Assembly (NCBI GenBank): GCA_003278685.1
Contig: QCDS01000001.1
Location: 124,001-188,000 of the forward strand
Length of the DNA: 64,000 nucleotides
Source: Prochlorococcus sp. AG-355-K03
Lineage (GTDB): Bacteria; Cyanobacteriota; Cyanobacteriia; PCC-6307; Cyanobiaceae
Reading direction: 5' to 3'
Both the position numbers and the translations under genes were made by a program. Below the pieces are notes generated by a model. That model was not told the origin of the DNA. It worked only from the letters and a program-made list of their open reading frames with translations, and did no database searches. Of the stretch, positions 45,335-55,778 are shown one piece after another (position 1 is the first letter of the stretch; every line of letters begins with the position of its first letter).

Positions 45335-45630
45335 ATAATTGATTCTGAATGATTTGGATTTTGAAAATCGTCTAGATTAAAGAATTAGATTTATCTTTTA
45401 ATAAAGCAATTTTTTTTAGCTATTATTTTTTACTTTTTAAAATTAATAAAGTTAATAGTGATAGAATTCTGCTATTTATAAAGATTTAAACGATTTTCAA
45501 ACTAATTGAAATTGAATTCACAGCTATGATTATCTCTTAAATTAACCATAACTAGAATAATATTAACATCTAATCACCACTAAAGCACGTTGATACATTA
45601 TTCTAATATTGGTGAAATTTTTTATCTAAA

Positions 45631-46857
45631 GTGGTTCAAGTAAACGAAAATTATTTAAAACTCAAAGCAGGCTATTTATTCCCTGAAATTGCTAAAAGGG
45701 TAAAAATATATTCTGAATCAAATAAGAGTGCTGAAATTATTAAGCTTGGCATAGGAGATGTTACAGAACCATTACCTAGAGCATGCATAGAAGCTATGGG
45801 TAAAGCTCTAGATGACATGGGAACAATCAACGGTTTCAAAGGTTATGGACCAGAGCAAGGTTATTCTTGGCTGAGAGAAAAAATATCTGAGCATGATTTT
45901 ATTTCTCGCGGCTGTCAAATTTCACCTGAAGAAATCTTTGTTTCAGATGGTTCTAAATGTGATAGTAGCAATATTTTAGATATTCTTGGCAAAGATAATT
46001 CAATTGCTGTAACAGATCCCGTTTATCCTGTTTATGTAGATAGTAATGTCATGACAGGCAGAACTGGAGAAGCTCTCGAAAATGGTACTTATCAAGGGTT
46101 AACATATTTAGCAATAAATGAGGGGAACAACTTTTTGCCAAAACTACCTGAAAAAAAAGTTGATATTTTATATCTATGTTTTCCAAATAATCCGACTGGA
46201 GCAACTATCACAAAAAAAGAATTGAAAAAGTGGGTTGACTATGCCCTTCTAAACAAATCTCTAATACTTTTTGATGCAGCTTATGAAGCATTTATCCAAG
46301 ATGATCATATTCCACATTCAATATATGAGATTGAGGGGGCAAAGGATTGTGCTATTGAATTTAGATCTTTTTCAAAGAATGCAGGATTCACTGGAGTTAG
46401 ATGTGCTTTTACAGTAATACCTAAGGATCTTAAAGGTTTGAGTTCAACAAATGAGGAAATAGAGTTATGGCCACTTTGGAATAGGCGACAATCTACAAAG
46501 TTCAATGGAGTAAGTTATGTGGTTCAGAAAGGTGCAGAGGCTGTTTATTCTATTGAAGGGAAAAAACAGGTGAAAGGTTTAATTGATTTTTATATGGAAA
46601 ATGCAAAAATCATGAAAAATAAACTTCAGAATTCAGGATATAAAGTTTACGGTGGGGACAATGCTCCTTATATCTGGATTAAAGTTCCAGATCAAATGAC
46701 ATCTTGGGACTTTTTTGATTTTCTTCTCCAAAAAGTTAGTGTAGTGGGAACACCTGGGAGCGGATTTGGATTAGCAGGAGAGGGTTATTTTCGCTTGTCA
46801 GCATTTAACTCAAGATCAAACGTCCTTGATGCAATGGAAAGAATAATTAATATATAA
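45631..46857 (+). CDS. dapL: LL-diaminopimelate aminotransferase (GTG start)
   Basis: [20 protein letters not shown]...[12 protein letters not shown]...[19 protein letters not shown]. Confidence 0.95.
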   Translation: MVQVNENYLKLKAGYLFPEIAKRVKIYSESNKSAEIIKLGIGDVTEPLPRACIEAMGKALDDMGTINGFKGYGPEQGYSWLREKISEHDFISRGCQISPEEIFVSDGSKCDSSNILDILGKDNSIAVTDPVYPVYVDSNVMTGRTGEALENGTYQGLTYLAINEGNNFLPKLPEKKVDILYLCFPNNPTGATITKKELKKWVDYALLNKSLILFDAAYEAFIQDDHIPHSIYEIEGAKDCAIEFRSFSKNAGFTGVRCAFTVIPKDLKGLSSTNEEIELWPLWNRRQSTKFNGVSYVVQKGAEAVYSIEGKKQVKGLIDFYMENAKIMKNKLQNSGYKVYGGDNAPYIWIKVPDQMTSWDFFDFLLQKVSVVGTPGSGFGLAGEGYFRLSAFNSRSNVLDAMERIINI

Positions 46858-46889
46858 TTATTAGTACAATTTAAACTCTAGTAAATTTA

Positions 46890-47207
46890 ATGCTATTTAT
46901 AAAGTTAGAACAAAGTGCAAATAATAATTCGGCAGTAATTGAAAAGAAACCTGCTGAATTAAAAAATAAATCTCCAAAATATAAGGTTTTACTTCATAAT
47001 GACCCAGTTAATTCAATGGAGTATGTCACTATTTCACTGCGAGAAGTTGTTCCGCAATTAAGTGAACAAGATGCTATTTCAATAATGCTTGAAGCACACA
47101 ATACGGGAGTGGGTTTAGTAATTGTTTGTGATTTAGAGCCAGCAGAATTCTACTCAGAATCATTAAAATCTAAAGGAATTTCTAGTTCAATTGAGAAAGA
47201 GGATTAA
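46890..47207 (+). CDS. clpS: ATP-dependent Clp protease adaptor ClpS
   Basis: YKVLLHNDPVNSMEYV...EAHNTGVGLVIVCDLEPAEFY. Confidence 0.92.
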   Translation: MLFIKLEQSANNNSAVIEKKPAELKNKSPKYKVLLHNDPVNSMEYVTISLREVVPQLSEQDAISIMLEAHNTGVGLVIVCDLEPAEFYSESLKSKGISSSIEKED

Positions 47208-47219
47208 TAACGGTTGAAT

Positions 47220-48836
47220 TTATGATTTAGAGTGAGCTAATTTCCTCTCTGATAAAGGGCGGACTTTTAGGGATTCTTTTAAGGAAGATTTTCCATATTC
47301 TCTTTCAAGAATGTCAATAACTGTTTTGCCAAATTCGTCTTCTGGATTATCAAAAGCTTCTAAGCAAACCTGACCAAGTTTTTTCCCTAGTGCCCCTGGA
47401 TTCCAGAGAAGTTTTCTCGCTGTCCAGGGCATCATGCTCATTGGATTATAATTTGGCTTCAAAATTTTATGCTCCAAAGCGTATTTCTCAAGAAGAGTGT
47501 GAGGTTGCAAACCTATAAAGAATATAGCTGGATCAACTAAGCCTTTGCCAAAAATATTTTCTAATTCTCTATGGTAAGCAATTGTTTGTCTTATGGTGCT
47601 GGGCGTTTCATCAAAAACATTAAATGAATAATTGACTGAAACATGATTCTTGAAACCTGATTTGACTAGCATTCTGCAATTTTTTAATACAGTTTCAAGG
47701 TCATACGCTAATCTCATTTTTCTAACAAGTTCTTGAGATCCCGAGGTGATACCTATTTCAAAATAGCTCATACCTGTATCAACCATAAGCTGAGCTAGCT
47801 CAGCATCAATATTATCTGCTCTGATGTATGCAGCCCAATTAATATCGTCCCAGCCTTGGTCCTTGATTGCTTGTAAAAGTGTTTTTGCATCTTCAATATG
47901 TTTTTTGGCGGGGATAAACTGTGCATCTGTGAACCAAAATCCCCTTACTCCAAGATCATATAATTGCTTCATTTCTTTGATTACTTCCTTAACAGGATTA
48001 ACGCGAACCTGCTTCCCCTCTACAACTGTGTAAACACAGAAACAACAATTATGAGGACAACCTCTTTTTGTTTGTACCCCTACATAATAATCGCCACCTT
48101 CTATATACCAATCGAATTCAGGCCATATTGATTTGATATATTCATAGTTGCAGGCAGTTTTAACAGTGCCTAGAGGTTGCTCATGTATTAATTTGTTCCG
48201 AGGTTTTTGTCCAGCAATGTAACATCTTTCCTCTTCTATTGAATCTCCTCTAATAATTTTTTCTATGAGATTTTCTCCCTCGCCAACTGAAATAATAGTT
48301 CCTTTAGGTAGTAGATTTCCTAATTGTTCATAGAAGACACTTACAGCCCCACCTCCTAAAATAACTTTTACATTTTTATTGTATTTTTCTGCTCTTTTTA
48401 GACCCATCTTGACTAAAGAAGTATTTCTATATATTTCTCCATAATGAGATGCAATTAATTTTAATCCTCCCCAGGAACCTCTAATTTTTTTAAGGACATT
48501 TTTTGAGTAAAAAACTTCAAAAGAGTTTTGTAGGGGATTTCCACTTCTACCATCAACAGGTGCGTAAATTTGTATATCTCTCCATGAAAAAATGATTAGA
48601 TGAGGTCTAAATTGATCAATTTTTCTAGCTAAATTTTTGGAAACTTTATTAGATGGAATTATTGCTAGATCAATGAATTGCTGCTCTAAATCTGGAAAAC
48701 ATTTATGAATATGGTCTGCTAAATATATAGGTCCTATTGGAAATATTGGATTACATGGCAATCTTACGGTTAATATTTTTCCATAGTGCTTTCTTTGGTA
48801 ATTTTTTTTATTAAATTTTTCGAACTTCAAATTCAT
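47220..48836 (-). CDS. B12-binding-type radical SAM protein (Fe-S oxidoreductase)
   Basis: GCPHNCCFCVY (CxxxCxxC); N-terminal cobalamin-binding-like region; VILGGGAVS. Confidence 0.85.
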   Translation of the reverse strand: MNLKFEKFNKKNYQRKHYGKILTVRLPCNPIFPIGPIYLADHIHKCFPDLEQQFIDLAIIPSNKVSKNLARKIDQFRPHLIIFSWRDIQIYAPVDGRSGNPLQNSFEVFYSKNVLKKIRGSWGGLKLIASHYGEIYRNTSLVKMGLKRAEKYNKNVKVILGGGAVSVFYEQLGNLLPKGTIISVGEGENLIEKIIRGDSIEEERCYIAGQKPRNKLIHEQPLGTVKTACNYEYIKSIWPEFDWYIEGGDYYVGVQTKRGCPHNCCFCVYTVVEGKQVRVNPVKEVIKEMKQLYDLGVRGFWFTDAQFIPAKKHIEDAKTLLQAIKDQGWDDINWAAYIRADNIDAELAQLMVDTGMSYFEIGITSGSQELVRKMRLAYDLETVLKNCRMLVKSGFKNHVSVNYSFNVFDETPSTIRQTIAYHRELENIFGKGLVDPAIFFIGLQPHTLLEKYALEHKILKPNYNPMSMMPWTARKLLWNPGALGKKLGQVCLEAFDNPEDEFGKTVIDILEREYGKSSLKESLKVRPLSERKLAHSKS

Positions 48837-48942
48837 GTTATGAAATTTAATGAATTCATTTCCTCTAAGAATCTAACTACTTTATTACTAATTTGGAGAA
48901 ATTAAAAATCCTGAGAAAATACTCCTAAAAATTTTATTTAAT

Positions 48943-50034
48943 TCAGATATCAGAAATCATATAAATCCAGCATACTTTGAGAAGTTTTAATCCATCTATC
49001 CATCTAGATATATTTGGTGCTCCAGATTTTCTAGCGTAATATCTAACTGGATAATTTAGTATTTTAATGTTGTTTTTCGCAGCTTCAAATATTATTGTAA
49101 AGTCTCCAAATGGGTCAGACTTTGAATCCCAACTTCCGTTTTGTTTCATAAGTTTAAAGAATTTTCTTGAAAAAACTTTTGTTCCGCAGAGTGAATCTGA
49201 TACCGGCTTATTTATTAGAATAGATAGAAAAATTGCGAAGAGTCTATTTCCTATATAATTTGCCCATCTCATCGCATCTTTTTCCATTGGAAAAGTTGTG
49301 CGGGCGCAATTAATAAGTATATTTTTATTTTTGGTTGATTCCATAATTGCTGCAATACTGTCATCAATATCTACAGTAAAATCACTATCAATTATGGCGA
49401 GCGTCTCACCTGAAGAAATATTAAATCCCTCCACGACTGCATTTTTCTTCCCTTTAAGAGTTTGTTTTAAAAGAGATATCTTGAAGAAATTTGAGAAAAT
49501 TTCTTTTAATTCTTTCAGAATTTCATATGTATTATCATTGCTATTACCTTCAACAAATATAATTTCTAATTTATTGGAAATATTTTTGAATTTATTTAAA
49601 GCATTAATTAAAAGCTCTTTATTACCAGCTTCATTTCTTGCAGGAATTACTATTGATATTAAATTTTCAGAAATATTTTCACTATATTTATAAAAAAATA
49701 TTTCGAGTTCATAGGCGAGTTGTTTTATGATTGGTATTTTCCGAAAAATATTTTTAATAGATTGTGGAATTACCTTAGTGGGCAAAGGGGTTAGTTTTTT
49801 TGCTTTCCATCTAATTGATCTGTAGTTATAAATTTCTGCTAGAGATTCGATATCGCATAAAGTTATTCTTGCTTTGTTAGTTGTTTCTCTAAAAATTCTT
49901 GAATCTAATTTAAGCCATCTAGTGATAGGCTCCCAAGTATTACCGCGGACTTTAATAGAAATAAATTCGTTATTGTCTTTGAATAATTGATGAAGTTTAT
50001 TATTAGTTAAATTCCAACTATTAACAGATCTCAT
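48943..50034 (-). CDS. Family 2 glycosyltransferase with uncharacterised ~120-aa N-terminal extension
   Basis: LISIVIPARNEAGNKELLINAL...FVEGNSNDNTYEIL...LAIIDSDFTVDIDD. Confidence 0.85.
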   Translation of the reverse strand: MRSVNSWNLTNNKLHQLFKDNNEFISIKVRGNTWEPITRWLKLDSRIFRETTNKARITLCDIESLAEIYNYRSIRWKAKKLTPLPTKVIPQSIKNIFRKIPIIKQLAYELEIFFYKYSENISENLISIVIPARNEAGNKELLINALNKFKNISNKLEIIFVEGNSNDNTYEILKELKEIFSNFFKISLLKQTLKGKKNAVVEGFNISSGETLAIIDSDFTVDIDDSIAAIMESTKNKNILINCARTTFPMEKDAMRWANYIGNRLFAIFLSILINKPVSDSLCGTKVFSRKFFKLMKQNGSWDSKSDPFGDFTIIFEAAKNNIKILNYPVRYYARKSGAPNISRWIDGLKLLKVCWIYMISDI

Positions 50035-50075
50035 TATTAAAGATTAAAATCGACATCTTATCATATATGGATTAT

Positions 50076-51626
50076 TTACTTTTTTAATATTAATTTCCAT
50101 GGATTTAAAACATCATTTTCGTATATCACTTTATAAGAATCATCATTATTTTGCATTGTTTTAAGGTCGGTTGTCCATGCCAATTCAGATTTTTTTAGTT
50201 GATTAATACTTTCTAATCCCACACCTAATTTAGGAGTTGATAAAGAAATCCTGATGATTTTTGACTGCGATCGAGAGTTGTTCATTCCTTTTTTATCAAC
50301 CATGATGGTTTGATTTTTTACTAAATCAAGAGATGAAACATATTCCATTTCCTCTCTAATTTCTCTAGATCTATCAGTAAATAAACCTGATTGTAAAATA
50401 AATGAAGTGAATAAGTAAGGCCCAATCATGAGAGTTATTAATATTTCTTTGAACGATTGTTTATATCTAATAAATGTCCAAGATAAGCCGAAAGATAATA
50501 AACCAAGAATTATAAATGTATTTTCCTTTGTATTAAAGTTAATTAAATCTTTAAAGAAAAAATAATATGCGAAAGTTAGGGTAAATACAAATAATGGAAT
50601 TATTTTTGAAGTAATAAATATAAAAAATCGATTATATTTATAAGAATTGAATAAAAATTTTATTCCTACATAAGTATTCAATGAAAAAATAGATGAGATT
50701 TGGAGAGTATAATAAGGAGTTTTTGTAGAGAAAATGCTAAGAATCGCTACTAAAATCAAAGGGAAAAAAGTCAGTATATATTTATTTTCTTTACTTTGAA
50801 AAATATTGTATGTTGTGCCAATAATAGCGAAGAAACTCCATGGCAGAAATGTTACAGGAATATTCCAGAAATAATAATAGAAAGGATTTGTGAAAGTATT
50901 TTTACTTGATAGAAAGTTAAACTTTTCAACTAAGTAAAAAATAATATTTTTGTCTAAATAAGGGTTGATAGAAAACGTCCAGAATAAAAAAGGAATGAAT
51001 CCAATTAGTAGTCCTAACCAAAAGAATTTGATGAATAAAAAATTTTTTTTTAAAATAAATGGTATGAGTGATAATATCGGTACAAAAACTAAAAAAGTTT
51101 TCATCATAAAAGCTAAACCAATCCAAATTCCAAAAAGCAGAATATAGAATTTGTCATTTTTACTTTTAATTTTGACTAAAGCTAATACTCCAATAGTTAC
51201 CAAACATGAATAAATAATATCTTGAGTGGCTAAGTGTGAGTAGTCAAACCATAGATATGTAGTAGCAAGGATTAGTGGAGATAAAATTGCATATTTTTTA
51301 TTAAAAAATTCTTCATGTAGTTTATAAGTTGTAAATAGCATCAATATTGAAGCGACTGTTGTTGGTAGATATGCAGAAAAAATATTTCTTCCAAATAAGT
51401 CTTGTGACTTTGCTATTAAAAACTGTAATCCTATTGTTCTATCTAAAACATATTCATCCCACCAAAGGGGAATTGTCCAGTTACCTTTTTCTAATATCCA
51501 TCTAGCTTGTAGTGCATAATAACCTTCATCAAAGGCAATATAACTTCTTTTGCCAAAATAAAATATAAGAGGAATAAAAACGAATATTTTTAAAAGATAT
51601 CTAAATTTTAAAATTTTATTAACCAT
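50076..51626 (-). CDS. ArnT/PMT-like membrane glycosyltransferase (GT83/GT39 type)
   Basis: FDEGYYALQARWILEKGNWTIPLWWDEYVLDRTIG; many TM segments; start moved to MVNKIL at 51626 because the ORF-track start lies in the tRNA. Confidence 0.8.
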   Translation of the reverse strand: MVNKILKFRYLLKIFVFIPLIFYFGKRSYIAFDEGYYALQARWILEKGNWTIPLWWDEYVLDRTIGLQFLIAKSQDLFGRNIFSAYLPTTVASILMLFTTYKLHEEFFNKKYAILSPLILATTYLWFDYSHLATQDIIYSCLVTIGVLALVKIKSKNDKFYILLFGIWIGLAFMMKTFLVFVPILSLIPFILKKNFLFIKFFWLGLLIGFIPFLFWTFSINPYLDKNIIFYLVEKFNFLSSKNTFTNPFYYYFWNIPVTFLPWSFFAIIGTTYNIFQSKENKYILTFFPLILVAILSIFSTKTPYYTLQISSIFSLNTYVGIKFLFNSYKYNRFFIFITSKIIPLFVFTLTFAYYFFFKDLINFNTKENTFIILGLLSFGLSWTFIRYKQSFKEILITLMIGPYLFTSFILQSGLFTDRSREIREEMEYVSSLDLVKNQTIMVDKKGMNNSRSQSKIIRISLSTPKLGVGLESINQLKKSELAWTTDLKTMQNNDDSYKVIYENDVLNPWKLILKK

Positions 51627-51644
51627 TTTAATTTGCTTTGTAAG

Positions 51645-51716
51645 TGCCGATAATTGGAATTGAACCAATGGCCTACTGTTTACGAGACAGTTGCTCTACC
51701 GCTGAGCTATACCGGC
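51645..51716 (-). tRNA. tRNA-Thr (CGT)
   Basis: Minus strand GCCGGTATAGCTCAGCGGTAGAGC...ACTGT-CTCGTAA-ACAGT...GGTTCAATTCC...TATCGGCA cloverleaf. Confidence 0.95.
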
Positions 51717-51758
51717 CAAATTAAATATTGAATTTTTCATATAGACTTAATCTTATAA

Positions 51759-52007
51759 TTGAATGAATTTATGTCAAAAATAGATCCTGAATTGAAAAAG
51801 AAATTATTAAAGGAATCCCAAGCTCCTTTTAAGGGATTGAGAAGAATATTGTGGATAGCTTTTAGCGGTTCTGCATTTTTGGGACTTATAATAATGCTTT
51901 CCAGAATTGCAAGCGGAACTGAATTACAGCAAAATAACCTTCTTATACAGTTGGGTGCTTGTGTAATATTTCCTGCTTTATTAATCTTTGACAGAAATAA
52001 AGATTAA
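51759..52007 (+). CDS. DUF3493-type small membrane protein
   Basis: PELKKKLLKESQAPFKGLRRILWIAFSGSAFLGLIIMLSRI; family recalled, not searched. Confidence 0.7.
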   Translation: MNEFMSKIDPELKKKLLKESQAPFKGLRRILWIAFSGSAFLGLIIMLSRIASGTELQQNNLLIQLGACVIFPALLIFDRNKD

Positions 52008-52023
52008 TAAGCTAGATGTTTAA

Positions 52024-55000
52024 CTATTGTGATAAGGTCCTCTTTTTGGTAACAAATTTGAATGCTTCGATTACATCTCCTTCAATCCATGAAGAAAATT
52101 TATCGCAGCCAACTCCACATTCAAATCCTGTATTTACTTCTTTTACATCATCTTTAGCTCTTTTTAGAGAGTCTAAATTACCCTCAAATATTACTTTCTC
52201 TGATCTAATAACTCTCAGAGAACAATTTCTTTGTAATTTGCCAGTTTGTATATAACAGCCCGCAATTGCTCCTTTACCGACTGCGAAAGTTGCTCTAACT
52301 TCGGCTTGCCCTAATGATTCTTCCACAAGATCGGGTTCAAGTAGACCTTCCATGGCCAACTGAATATCTTCTAAAAGTTTATAGATTACTTCATATTCTC
52401 TTATATCAACGTCATTAGCATCAGCGGCTCTCTTCGCGCCAGAAGCCAATGAAGTGTTAAATCCAATAATTACTGACCCAGATGCAGCAGCGAGATCTAT
52501 ATCTGTCTCAGTTATTTCTCCAGGAGCAGAAAGGAGGACTCTGACTTGAACTTCATTTTTTGGTAATTGTTCTAATGATCCTAATATCGCTTCAACACTA
52601 CCTTGCACATCAGCCTTGAGAATTAAGTTTAACTCCTTTAGTTCTCCATCATTTGCTTGAGTTGATAAGGATGATAAGCTGACTCTTCTAGAGGCCATTT
52701 GCTGAGCTAATTTTGTGGCTCTAGCATCTGTTGCCCTTTCTCCCACAATGGCCCGAGCAGTTTTCTCATCAGGGTAGACTTCGAATTCATCTCCTGCAGT
52801 TGGTACTTCACTGAATCCTAGCGCCTCCACTGGGAATGATGGCCCTGCTTCTTTAATTCTATTGCCATGTTCATCAACCATTGCTCTAATTTTTCCAAGG
52901 ACTGACCCTGCAGCTAAAACATCTCCAGATTTTAAGGTTCCATTTTGAACTAACAAAGTAGCCACAGGCCCTTTTGCTTTGTCTAGGTGGGCTTCAATAA
53001 CAGTACCTTTTGCAAATCTATCGGGGTTAGCTTGTAGATCTTCTACATCTGAAACTAATAAAATCATTTCGAGTAATTTATCAATATTTTGTTTTTTGAT
53101 TGCACTTACTGGAACCATCACTGTGTCTCCTCCCCAATCTTCAGCAATTAAATCTTTTTCTGATAGTTCCTGCTTTACTTTGTCTGGAGATGCTCCTTCT
53201 TTGTCAATTTTATTTATTGCAACAACAATTGGAACTTTTGCAGCTCTTGCATGACTGATAGCTTCAAGTGTTTGAGGTCTGCAACCATCATCTGCAGCAA
53301 CTACAAGAACAGCTACATCTGTAACCTTTGTGCCCCTTGCTCTCATTGCAGTAAAGGCTTCATGACCAGGGGTATCAAGAAAAGTTAATTTTTTCTTTTG
53401 AGATTCATGTTCAAATTCAACTTGATAAGCTCCTATGTGTTGAGTGATGCCCCCTGCTTCCCCCGAAGCTACTCTTGATTCTCTGATGGAATCTAAAAGA
53501 CTTGTTTTGCCATGATCTACATGACCCATCACTGTAATAACAGGCGGTCTTCTTATTAGATTATCAATATCATCAGATTCAATCATATCAACTGTTTTCT
53601 CAGCAGCTTCTTGGATATCATCTTGTAAAACAGGCACCCCAAATTCTTCTGCTACTGTTTCGATAGTTGCTAAGTCAAGTGATTGAGTAACAGTTGCCGT
53701 TATGCCTTTGAAGAAAAGAGATTTTATTATTTCAGAACTTTCAAGGCTTAATTTATCAGCTAATTCTTGAACAGTTAAATTATCTTCGGGAACTATTATC
53801 ATTTCAGGTCTTACTTGTTTGGCCTCTTTGGCAGCCTTTAATTCCATTGCTCTCCTTTTCTGCCTTTGTCTTGTGGTCTCTTTTTTCTTCTTCTTAAATT
53901 GTTTAATAGATTTTTGAGATTTAGTTTCTTCAGACTTTTCTTTCTTAGGACGCGCCAGACTTGCTGATAAAATTGAGAATTTCTCGCCTGAATATCCACT
54001 GGTTTCTGATGTTAATGAATCATCATTTTCACCAATAATGTGAACTTTCTGCCTTTGTTTTTGAGGATTTTTACTTCTTAATGCTTCGAGTTTTGCACTA
54101 TCATCCCAGTCTGTCTTTCCAGGTTTCTTTGAACTATTTGAAAATGTTCTATGAGGAGGTTTTTTGGAACTTGGAGTAGCATTTGGACGACTATTAGGCG
54201 CTTTCGCCTTCTGCTTAGGTGCATTGATATTTTGTTTTGCTTTATTCTTTATACCTAGATTGTCTTTTTCAGAGTTATTATTTTTTTGAAGTTGTAAAAG
54301 TTCGTTAGGTGATACTGGCTTCCTTATCCCAGAGGAATTTTGGCCGTTGAATTTAGAACCAGGCCTATTATTGGGCATGCCAGGTCTGTTGGGAGAACCA
54401 GGTCTATTGGTATTGCCTTGTCTATTAAATGAGCCAGGTCTATTGGTATTGCCTTGTCTATTAAATGAGCCAGGTCTGCCTTGATCTGAAGCTTTGTTTC
54501 TTAAACCAGGCCTATTATTGGGCATGCCAGGTCTGTTGGGAGAACTAGGTCTATTGGGATTGCCTTGCTTATTAAATGAGCCAGGTCTGCCTTGATCTAA
54601 AGGTTTGTTTCTTAAACCAGGCCTGTTGGGCATGCCAGGTCTGTTGGGAGAACCAGGTCTTTTTGAGGCGGTTTGTTTAAAAGCAATGTTTTGCTTATTA
54701 TTATTTTGCTTATTAGGATTTATTTTTGGATCTTCTCTTCTTATTGGAGCACCTACGAGCTCAGGGGTTTTCGTTCTATAAATAAAATCTTTTGTTTTAG
54801 GTTTGTTCTTATTTTGATCAGGTTTGTTTGATAGTCGTGTTTTATCCCCAGCACTTGAAATATTCTGGGAAGATTCATTAGATTTAACATTATTATTTAT
54901 ATTTTTAGGCTTTGCAATTAATTGAATAGGTGGCTTTGCCGGACTTTTAATAGGTGGGGTTGTGTTATTTTCGAAAGGTTTTTTATCTTGGGTTATCTTC

Positions 55001-55449
55001 TGTGAAGATTTATTATTTATATTTGTATTTGTAAGATTTTCTCGAGATTTTGAACTGTTAATAATATTAGGTTTATTAGGATTTTGAAGTTCATTTGAAA
55101 TTAATTTTACACTCTCAGGCTTGTTAAGTGGTTTTATCAATAAGGGTTTTATGTTTGAATTATCTTTGAGAGGTTTCCCTTTTTTAGAAGAAATAAAAGG
55201 AGATTTATCTTCTTTGTTTTGTTTGAAATTATCTTTTTTTATTGAAGGTTTATTAATGGAAAGTATTTTTTTATCTGAATTCTTTTTATTAATAAGATTT
55301 TTAATTTTTTTTGCCTCTTCTGCACTAATTGAACTGCTATGGCTTTTTACTGAAATTGAAAGTTTTTGGGCGGCATCCAGTACATCTTTATTTTCCAGAT
55401 TTAAGTCTCTGGAAAGTTCGTAAATTCTGATTTTATCGCTGATAGTCAT
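52024..55449 (-). CDS. infB: Translation initiation factor IF-2
   Basis: [41 protein letters not shown]-rich repetitive N-term. Confidence 0.98.
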   Translation of the reverse strand: MTISDKIRIYELSRDLNLENKDVLDAAQKLSISVKSHSSSISAEEAKKIKNLINKKNSDKKILSINKPSIKKDNFKQNKEDKSPFISSKKGKPLKDNSNIKPLLIKPLNKPESVKLISNELQNPNKPNIINSSKSRENLTNTNINNKSSQKITQDKKPFENNTTPPIKSPAKPPIQLIAKPKNINNNVKSNESSQNISSAGDKTRLSNKPDQNKNKPKTKDFIYRTKTPELVGAPIRREDPKINPNKQNNNKQNIAFKQTASKRPGSPNRPGMPNRPGLRNKPLDQGRPGSFNKQGNPNRPSSPNRPGMPNNRPGLRNKASDQGRPGSFNRQGNTNRPGSFNRQGNTNRPGSPNRPGMPNNRPGSKFNGQNSSGIRKPVSPNELLQLQKNNNSEKDNLGIKNKAKQNINAPKQKAKAPNSRPNATPSSKKPPHRTFSNSSKKPGKTDWDDSAKLEALRSKNPQKQRQKVHIIGENDDSLTSETSGYSGEKFSILSASLARPKKEKSEETKSQKSIKQFKKKKKETTRQRQKRRAMELKAAKEAKQVRPEMIIVPEDNLTVQELADKLSLESSEIIKSLFFKGITATVTQSLDLATIETVAEEFGVPVLQDDIQEAAEKTVDMIESDDIDNLIRRPPVITVMGHVDHGKTSLLDSIRESRVASGEAGGITQHIGAYQVEFEHESQKKKLTFLDTPGHEAFTAMRARGTKVTDVAVLVVAADDGCRPQTLEAISHARAAKVPIVVAINKIDKEGASPDKVKQELSEKDLIAEDWGGDTVMVPVSAIKKQNIDKLLEMILLVSDVEDLQANPDRFAKGTVIEAHLDKAKGPVATLLVQNGTLKSGDVLAAGSVLGKIRAMVDEHGNRIKEAGPSFPVEALGFSEVPTAGDEFEVYPDEKTARAIVGERATDARATKLAQQMASRRVSLSSLSTQANDGELKELNLILKADVQGSVEAILGSLEQLPKNEVQVRVLLSAPGEITETDIDLAAASGSVIIGFNTSLASGAKRAADANDVDIREYEVIYKLLEDIQLAMEGLLEPDLVEESLGQAEVRATFAVGKGAIAGCYIQTGKLQRNCSLRVIRSEKVIFEGNLDSLKRAKDDVKEVNTGFECGVGCDKFSSWIEGDVIEAFKFVTKKRTLSQ
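54398..54469 (+). repeat. Exact 36-bp tandem repeat x2 inside the infB N-terminal region, within a longer imperfect repeat zone (about 54355..54665)
   Basis: ccaggtctattggtattgccttgtctattaaatgag repeated at 54398 and 54434. Confidence 0.95.
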
Positions 55450-55505
55450 TTAATCTGATTTGTACTCTTTTGAAATTGAAGAGGTTTTAATTTAATTATA
55501 TTCCC

Positions 55506-55778
55506 TTAGTGGGGATAGTTATTGTAGCTTGTAATTTCTTTTTCAAAAATTTCAACAAATTCAGGTTCTAAAGATGTTTTTAAAGCTTTTTGAAGCTTTT
55601 TTTTGATCTTGGAATCTGAGTAGCATTTTTTTGACTTGCAAATGTAAGCTGATCTCCCCATTCCCTTTTGAAGCATGATGCCTTGCGTATAATCTTTAGT
55701 TATCTTTAAAAGATTTTTCCGGTCATATGTTTTTCTACATGAAATGCATACACGCAAAACAGGGATTTGTCGTATCAC
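55506..55778 (-). CDS. YlxR-family protein (DUF448)
   Basis: VLRVCISCRKTYDRKNLLKI...GRSAYICKSKKCYSDSKIKKKLQKAL; between nusA and infB. Confidence 0.9.
   Translation of the reverse strand: MIRQIPVLRVCISCRKTYDRKNLLKITKDYTQGIMLQKGMGRSAYICKSKKCYSDSKIKKKLQKALKTSLEPEFVEIFEKEITSYNNYPH

Noticed and set aside
51627-51668. Upstream start of the 50076-51668 ORF
   Set aside because: These codons run into tRNA-Thr (51645-51716); the ATG at 51626 is the more plausible start.
52016-52255. Plus-strand ORF antisense to the infB 3' end
   Set aside because: Overlaps conserved IF-2 C-terminal coding sequence; no domain.
54355-54665. Possible CRISPR-like array
   Set aside because: Repeats are in-frame coding repeats of infB with no unique spacers; no cas genes in the window.
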